Of a stretch of DNA of 36,370 nt, positions 31,895 to 36,370 are shown in pieces. A program made the translations under genes and the position numbers. Source of the DNA: Bacteriovoracia bacterium (GTDB taxonomy: Bacteria > Bdellovibrionota > Bacteriovoracia > Bacteriovoracales > Bacteriovoracaceae); assembly GCA_030427595.1 (NCBI GenBank), contig JAUIBX010000011.1, forward strand, positions 1 to 36,370. The letters run 5' to 3'. Every line of letters begins with the position of its first letter. The first letter of the stretch is position 1. The notes under the pieces are model-generated. The model saw only the letters and a program-made list of their open reading frames with translations. It was not told the origin of the DNA and made no database searches.

Positions 31895-34114
31895 CTAAAG
31901 GTTTTCGCGAATTTTAGAAAGCGTGATGGTTTCTCCTAGCTTGACCAGGCTTCCATCTGGTTTTTGAATGAAGTAGGCAGGTACACCAACAAAGCCATGC
32001 TTTTTGAGAAAGGCACCAATCACCGGGTCATACTTAGTCCAGTCACCAAGGAGAAGTTTAAGATTCTTCTCTTGCACGAGGTCCTTAAAACCCTGAGTGT
32101 CGAGGACCAACTTCTCATTGACCTTACAAGTGAAGCACCATTTGGCCGTAAAATCTAAGAAGACTGTCTCGCCCCCTTGTTGGTATTCCTTCATTTTATC
32201 TTCTGACCACTTTTCCCATAGAACTTTGCCGCTGGCGTTCTTTTCATTGATAAGGTCACTGCCGGCAGCTGTTTTGTTTGACGGTGCACTCATGGGTTTT
32301 GAATAGAGCATGTAAAAGGGAAGAAGGGCAGCCACAAAGAAAAGGGCACGCCACATCTTCTTTTGCGAAATATGTTTTTGAAAGTAAAAAGCAAAGAAGA
32401 GAAGAACAAGTCCGGTATTAAGTTTCATTAAGGGCAGGTTGCCATTTGTAAGAGAGATAAAAACATCTAAGAGCCATAGCGCAGTGAGAAGCAAAGTGAG
32501 GCCAAGGAACTTCTTAACGGACTCCATCCACATACCGGGCTTTGGCAGAAACTTAATGGTATTGGGAAAGATACCTGTCATAAGAAAGGGAAAGGCGAGA
32601 CCTAGGCCAATCGCCTGAAAGATCAGAAGAATTTCAAGAGTACTTGAGGTAAAAGCAAAAGTGAGGGCCGTTCCCAAAAAAGGTGCTGAGCAAGGTGTTG
32701 AAAGAACCGTGGCCAAAACACCACTGAAGAAGTCGCCAGCATTACCTTTCTTAATTTGAACATCACCAAGAACCTTACCTCCTGGTGTTTGAAACTCATA
32801 TAGACCAAAGAGGTTGAGGGAAAAGACAAAGAGAACAGCAATCATCAAAGAAACAAAAATGGGACTTTGAAGTTGAAAACCCCATCCTACATTTTCTCCG
32901 GTGGACTTAAGGGCCAACACAGAAAGACTGAGGAGAAGAAAAGTCGAGAGGACTCCGAGGGTATAGAAGATATTATGGCGTAAAATCGCGCCGCGAGATT
33001 CGTCAGAGTGAACGACGAGACCAAAGAGCTTTAGAGAAATCACTGGAAGAACACAGGGCATGACATTGAGTATGAGCCCACCAATGAAAGCAAAGAGAAG
33101 CATGGAAAGAAAAGAAGTGCTCACTGGAGTCGAGCCTGCTCCGTTGTCTCCAGCGTTTTTGGCGGTTTCAAGTTTGCCATCACCACTGGGGTTTTGAGGT
33201 TTGATAAAAGTCATGCCCCCCATGAGGGCCTCTAGGGTGTCTGCACCTTCAAGATCAAAGCCCGTAAGCTCCTTTTCAATAACAGAGACTTCAGATGTAA
33301 CGGGGTTTTGCCATAGAAAGCTAAAGGTCACAGGTACACTAAATTTACCATTCTTGGGAAAGGGGACTACAGGGTCCATATATTCGCCATCCCAGGAAAT
33401 TTTCATTTTTCCAAAGAGGCTACCTTTGGCATTTTGAAAGAGCTTCTCCCTTTGAATGTCGAGGAGCTCTTGGCGAAAAGGGGTTAGCATACCGAGAGGA
33501 CGCTTAAGAGCATTTCCTCCGGGGTTTTCCATGTTGTAATAGGCGACAAGGGTATTGTCTTCTTTTCCTTTTTTAAGAACAAAGTCGAGTTCCTTAGGCC
33601 AATCCCTTTTCTTTGGGAGAGCATTGAATCTCTCTGTAAGCTCTTCTTCTGTTAACAGAAAGTCTTTTGCAGAGGAGTTTGTTAAATTTTTGCCTTCATA
33701 GGTCGCTGTGATATCAACTTTTCCGGGAATACAAATATGCTTACATACGAGCCAAGTGGACGTGAGTTTGAGGTCCTTACTTTTGGTGCTTTCAATCTCA
33801 AAGAAGCGGGTATAGGCGCCGTCGTAGCCATAGGCGAGGATATCTCCCTTCTCAATAAAGCGCTTAGGTGTCGGCCAGGTAAATTCTTTAATCGTAAAAT
33901 TTTCGGGCTTAATCTCTGTGGGCAAACCAGCGTCACCTGGGTTTTTCCAATAGGTATGCCAGTGGGGAGCATTGCGAAAACTAAGGGCAAGTATTGTTTT
34001 ACCCTGATGGGAAAAGGATTGAAGAGAGGTTTCGACTGGTCTTTCAGGAATGGCCTCATCAGACCATAGAGAAAAGCTAATGAGCAGGGTAGCGAGTAAG
34101 GTCAAAAACTTCAT
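31895..34114 (-). CDS. dsbD: Thiol:disulfide interchange protein, DsbD/ScsB family
   Basis: 739 residues. Transfers electrons from cytoplasmic thioredoxin across the inner membrane to periplasmic thiol proteins. Seen: signal peptide (KFLTLLATLLISFSLW); an N-terminal periplasmic domain of the ScsB-like kind (HWHTYWKNPGDAGLPTEI; Cys pair in TWLVCKHICIPG, about 122-132); eight or so membrane helices with the Cys-Pro motifs LNVMPCVLPVISLKLFG and LSTPCSAPFLGTALTF; and a C-terminal thioredoxin domain with FTAKWCFTCKVNEK (WCxxC). AGAGGAAA lies before the ATG. Possible clients here are the Cys-containing exported proteins; that is inference. Confidence 0.93.
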   Translation of the reverse strand: MKFLTLLATLLISFSLWSDEAIPERPVETSLQSFSHQGKTILALSFRNAPHWHTYWKNPGDAGLPTEIKPENFTIKEFTWPTPKRFIEKGDILAYGYDGAYTRFFEIESTKSKDLKLTSTWLVCKHICIPGKVDITATYEGKNLTNSSAKDFLLTEEELTERFNALPKKRDWPKELDFVLKKGKEDNTLVAYYNMENPGGNALKRPLGMLTPFRQELLDIQREKLFQNAKGSLFGKMKISWDGEYMDPVVPFPKNGKFSVPVTFSFLWQNPVTSEVSVIEKELTGFDLEGADTLEALMGGMTFIKPQNPSGDGKLETAKNAGDNGAGSTPVSTSFLSMLLFAFIGGLILNVMPCVLPVISLKLFGLVVHSDESRGAILRHNIFYTLGVLSTFLLLSLSVLALKSTGENVGWGFQLQSPIFVSLMIAVLFVFSLNLFGLYEFQTPGGKVLGDVQIKKGNAGDFFSGVLATVLSTPCSAPFLGTALTFAFTSSTLEILLIFQAIGLGLAFPFLMTGIFPNTIKFLPKPGMWMESVKKFLGLTLLLTALWLLDVFISLTNGNLPLMKLNTGLVLLFFAFYFQKHISQKKMWRALFFVAALLPFYMLYSKPMSAPSNKTAAGSDLINEKNASGKVLWEKWSEDKMKEYQQGGETVFLDFTAKWCFTCKVNEKLVLDTQGFKDLVQEKNLKLLLGDWTKYDPVIGAFLKKHGFVGVPAYFIQKPDGSLVKLGETITLSKIRENL

Positions 34115-34240
34115 ATTTTCCTCTTTATAACAATCTATATAATCTACAAATTTGATGGATTTTACCGAATTTTAGCATAGAGCTTCTGAGGCTGAACATA
34201 GTCTAGATCATATTAAGGTGGATTGTGTTATGGTTTTGTC

Positions 34241-35044
34241 ATGAAAAAGCCAAATTTGCCTGAGCGCATTATTTGTTTAACGGAAGAGGCCGTTGAACTC
34301 CTCTATCTTCTCGGTGAGGAGGAGCGCATTGTTGGCGTGTCTCAATTTGCTATGAGGCCAGATCGAGTTAAGAGGGAGAAACCTGTCGTTTCTGTTTTTA
34401 CTCACGCCAATCAAAAGAAAGTTCTCGATCTCAAACCAGACCTCATCTTGGGTTATAGCGACATTCAAAAAGATATTGCACGCAATTTCATTGAGCTTGG
34501 ACAAAATGTTTGGATATCCAATCACCGTAGTCTTCAAGAGACCCTCAATTACTGTGCGGCCCTTGCCTCAATGGTGGGGCAAAGGGAGAAGTTTGATCAA
34601 CTCGCAGGGCAGTGGCTTCTTAAAATGGAAGATATCATGGAGCTTGTGCGCGAACATGGGCGTCGCTTTTCTGTTTACCTTGAAGAGTGGGATGAGCCGC
34701 GCATAAGTGCCATCCGTTATTTTTCTGAGTTGATGGAGGTATGCGGCTTCGATGATATTAACCAGCACCTTCGAGATGGAAACTTGGCCAAAGAACGCTT
34801 TCCTGATGAGGGCCACATATTAAAGAGTAATCCGCAGATTATTTTTGGGTGTTGGTGTGGCAAGCCCGTCGATATTGACAGCATTAAGAAAAGGGAAGGT
34901 TGGGACCAATTGAGGGCGGTGAAATCAAACCGTGTCTTTGAATTGGAACCGGAAGTTTTCTTACAGCCTGGACCTGCACTTTTTGAAAGTGGACTTGATA
35001 CTTTAAAGGGTTTTTATCTGCGCTTTCTTAAGGAGGGCGTGTGA
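34241..35044 (+). CDS. BtuF-like cobalamin/metal-complex binding protein without signal peptide
   Basis: About 267 residues of the class III (TroA/BtuF-like) periplasmic binding protein fold: RIICLTEEAVELLYLLGEEE, LDLKPDLILGYSDIQ, NPQIIFGCWCGKPVD, KREGWDQLRAVKSNRVFELE and FLQPGPALFESGLDTL, the last matching the cobalamin-binding subgroup. No signal peptide is visible, as in several family members thought to work in the cytoplasm. The ATG at 34241 was chosen; a TTG at 34223 has AAGGTGGA directly upstream and would add six residues. The stop overlaps the next gene's GTG. Confidence 0.8.
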   Translation: MKKPNLPERIICLTEEAVELLYLLGEEERIVGVSQFAMRPDRVKREKPVVSVFTHANQKKVLDLKPDLILGYSDIQKDIARNFIELGQNVWISNHRSLQETLNYCAALASMVGQREKFDQLAGQWLLKMEDIMELVREHGRRFSVYLEEWDEPRISAIRYFSELMEVCGFDDINQHLRDGNLAKERFPDEGHILKSNPQIIFGCWCGKPVDIDSIKKREGWDQLRAVKSNRVFELEPEVFLQPGPALFESGLDTLKGFYLRFLKEGV

Positions 35045-35718
35045 AGTTGGTCTTTGTGGTCTCATTGAGTCAGCTTGTCTTGGCAGGGGTCCTTATGTAC
35101 TTCTTACCTGGTGATGCCGCCAAAAAGAGTCTTCTCATTTACGTTGTTGAATTTCCTCTATGGGCACTCATGACAAATTTGGAGATGCCCAAGAGAAGTG
35201 TAGAGAATAAAGAGATTTGGTCTTCAAATTTTTTCTTTAGTCTCTTTTTGGGTTTTGGTCTTTCCATTGCCTTCTTCGTCTTAAGTATGATCGCTCTGAC
35301 TTTCTTTTCCGCCATAAGTGGCATGGACTTAGAAGTCCTTTATCGCTACCTCTTTTTCTTCCTTCATGGAGGGGCTTTAATTTTGGCGCTCATCTATCAC
35401 CAAAGAGAAATCTCTCGTCTTCATAGTTGGGGCCTTGATTATAGAGAGCGAATGATCCTTGAGGCGCCAAGTCCTGAGGAGGACACCACAACCCAGGGGA
35501 TGGGCGAGACCCTCGCCATGTTGACCATCCTGAATCTTGAACCAGATCTGACCATGGAAGATTTAAAGAAGCGTTACCACGAACTTTGTCGCCTCTATCA
35601 TCCTGACCGCTTGGCGGCGATGGATGAGAGTGAAAAGATGACGGCCGAAAAAGAGTTTAAGCGCATTCAAAGGGCCTATGAGATCGTTAAGTCTCAAATT
35701 GAAAAAGGTAAACTTTAA
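35041..35718 (+). CDS. Membrane protein with C-terminal J domain
   Basis: 225 residues. Four or so hydrophobic segments in the first 120 residues (VVSLSQLVLAGVLMYFL, FFFSLFLGFGLSIAFFVLSM, YLFFFLHGGALILALIY), then a J domain from about 170: MEDLKKRYHELCRLYHPDRL with the HPD tripeptide and AEKEFKRIQRAYEIVKSQ. It would recruit DnaK/Hsp70 to the inner membrane. The GTG start overlaps the previous stop (GTGA), so it is coupled to the BtuF-like gene. The function of this pair is not known. Confidence 0.85.
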   Translation: MKLVFVVSLSQLVLAGVLMYFLPGDAAKKSLLIYVVEFPLWALMTNLEMPKRSVENKEIWSSNFFFSLFLGFGLSIAFFVLSMIALTFFSAISGMDLEVLYRYLFFFLHGGALILALIYHQREISRLHSWGLDYRERMILEAPSPEEDTTTQGMGETLAMLTILNLEPDLTMEDLKKRYHELCRLYHPDRLAAMDESEKMTAEKEFKRIQRAYEIVKSQIEKGKL

Positions 35719-35725
35719 AAAAAGC

Positions 35726-36370
35726 TTAAGCAAAGAAGAGCATGGCCGCACCAAGGGTTCCTGCACTATCACCCACACAGTGGCGATAGATTCTCGGTTT
35801 TGTTCCCTTGAGAAAGACTTTACTCCATAGAGTTTCCTCTAAATCTTTATAGATGCCATCAATAGTACTGATGCCGCCGCCAAGAACAAAGTAATCAGGA
35901 TCAAAGAGGGTGGCCAAGTTGGCCAAAGCTTCGCTTAAGTCGGCACGGTATTGGTTTTGAATATTTTGGGCCACAGGGTCACTATGAGAAAAGACTTCTG
36001 ATGCTAATAATTTCTTTCCAGTTTGTTCCTCGTAACTTCTCTCAATGCTGGGGCCGCACAGATATTGTTCAGCGCAACCACGCCTACCACAATAGCAAGC
36101 ACGGCCATTATTGTAGAGAACGTGATGGCCTACTTCAGCTCCACCACCATGGCGTGCTTCATAAATTCTTCCATTAAGGATGAGGCCACCACCATTTCCT
36201 GTACCAAGGATAATACCTAACGCCACTTGGTCTTTGGGAGCTATACCAAATTCTTTTTCAAACTTAGGGCCAGCACCATGATGAACTTCAGCTAGGGCAA
36301 AGAGATTAGCGTCGTTGGCCAGTCGAATAGGGGTTTGAGATTGAAGGGCGTGAGAGAGGTCTTTAGCAAA
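35726..36370 (-). CDS. ROK-family sugar kinase, C-terminal part (5' end outside window)
   Basis: 214 residues are present; the frame is open to the window edge, so the N-terminal ATP-binding part is missing. Seen: LANDANLFALAE (catalytic Asp region), IILGTGNGGGLILNGRIY and the ROK zinc site: GHH followed by CYCGRRGCAEQYL (three Cys, ROK consensus), then VLGGGIS and GDSAGTLGAAML. ROK proteins without a DNA-binding domain are usually glucokinases, fructokinases or N-acetylglucosamine/mannosamine kinases; the substrate cannot be told here. Converges with the J-domain gene, 7 bases apart. Confidence 0.92.
   Translation of the reverse strand, partial: FAKDLSHALQSQTPIRLANDANLFALAEVHHGAGPKFEKEFGIAPKDQVALGIILGTGNGGGLILNGRIYEARHGGGAEVGHHVLYNNGRACYCGRRGCAEQYLCGPSIERSYEEQTGKKLLASEVFSHSDPVAQNIQNQYRADLSEALANLATLFDPDYFVLGGGISTIDGIYKDLEETLWSKVFLKGTKPRIYRHCVGDSAGTLGAAMLFFA

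Noticed and set aside
1-36370. tRNA, rRNA or riboswitch genes
   Set aside because: No cloverleaf, rRNA core or known riboswitch core pattern was recognised in the gaps, which are all short.

Overview
The window looks like chromosome of a Gram-negative, moderately AT-rich, gene-dense bacterium. The evidence is a KDO/LPS precursor operon, TolC-type and beta-barrel outer membrane proteins, a DsbD-type periplasmic thiol relay, many signal-peptide proteins and a compact Tad/Flp pilus locus. The combination would suit Bdellovibrionota (Bacteriovorax/Bdellovibrio-like), but that is inference; no rRNA or other marker gene is present. Gaps between genes are short, and none over 300 bases is left without a described feature.

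Layout. 1-659: 3' part of an aspartokinase gene. 665-5368 (minus): Tad/Flp pilus operon with Flp pilin, pilin-like membrane proteins in overlapping frames, two small unknown proteins, secretin (CpaC) and ATPase (CpaF); no TadB/TadC or prepilin peptidase gene is seen here. 5531-7380: SPOR-domain membrane protein and mannose-1-phosphate guanylyltransferase. 7495-8208: bfd and bfr, behind a promoter embedded in an inverted repeat, ending in a strong terminator. 8268-12149: a 3.9-kb block bounded by 33-bp inverted repeats that differ at one base. It carries an exported ankyrin protein and three unknown reading frames, two of which may be one gene split by a one-base shift. Immediately right of it lies a decayed GT-C mannosyltransferase-like gene (12150-13144).

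13141-17973 (minus): START-domain lipoprotein-like exported protein, purB, an outer membrane barrel protein coupled to a TolC-like protein, and a small exported protein. 18059-23172 (plus): kdsB-pyrG-kdsA-kdsC-DUF493-gpsA, a tight operon for KDO, CTP and glycerol-3-phosphate supply, in which kdsB seems to begin at ATT. 23175-27265: solute-binding protein, SulP transporter, exported HExxH protein, guanine-deaminase-like enzyme, small helical protein. 27375-30838: membrane-anchored methyltransferase, GT4 glycosyltransferase and a convergent Wzx-like flippase. 31019-36370: PilZ-like protein, DsbD family protein, BtuF-like protein coupled to a membrane J-domain protein, and the 3' part of a ROK kinase gene.

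The most unusual signals are the inverted-repeat-bounded cassette, two related heptanucleotide arrays (17494-17604 and 30941-31025) that both begin at the stop codon of a minus-strand gene, the probable ATT start of kdsB, a triplicated 15-bp unit covering the last codons and stop of the SPOR gene, and the minimal Tad locus with its frame conflict and unusual secretin N-terminus.
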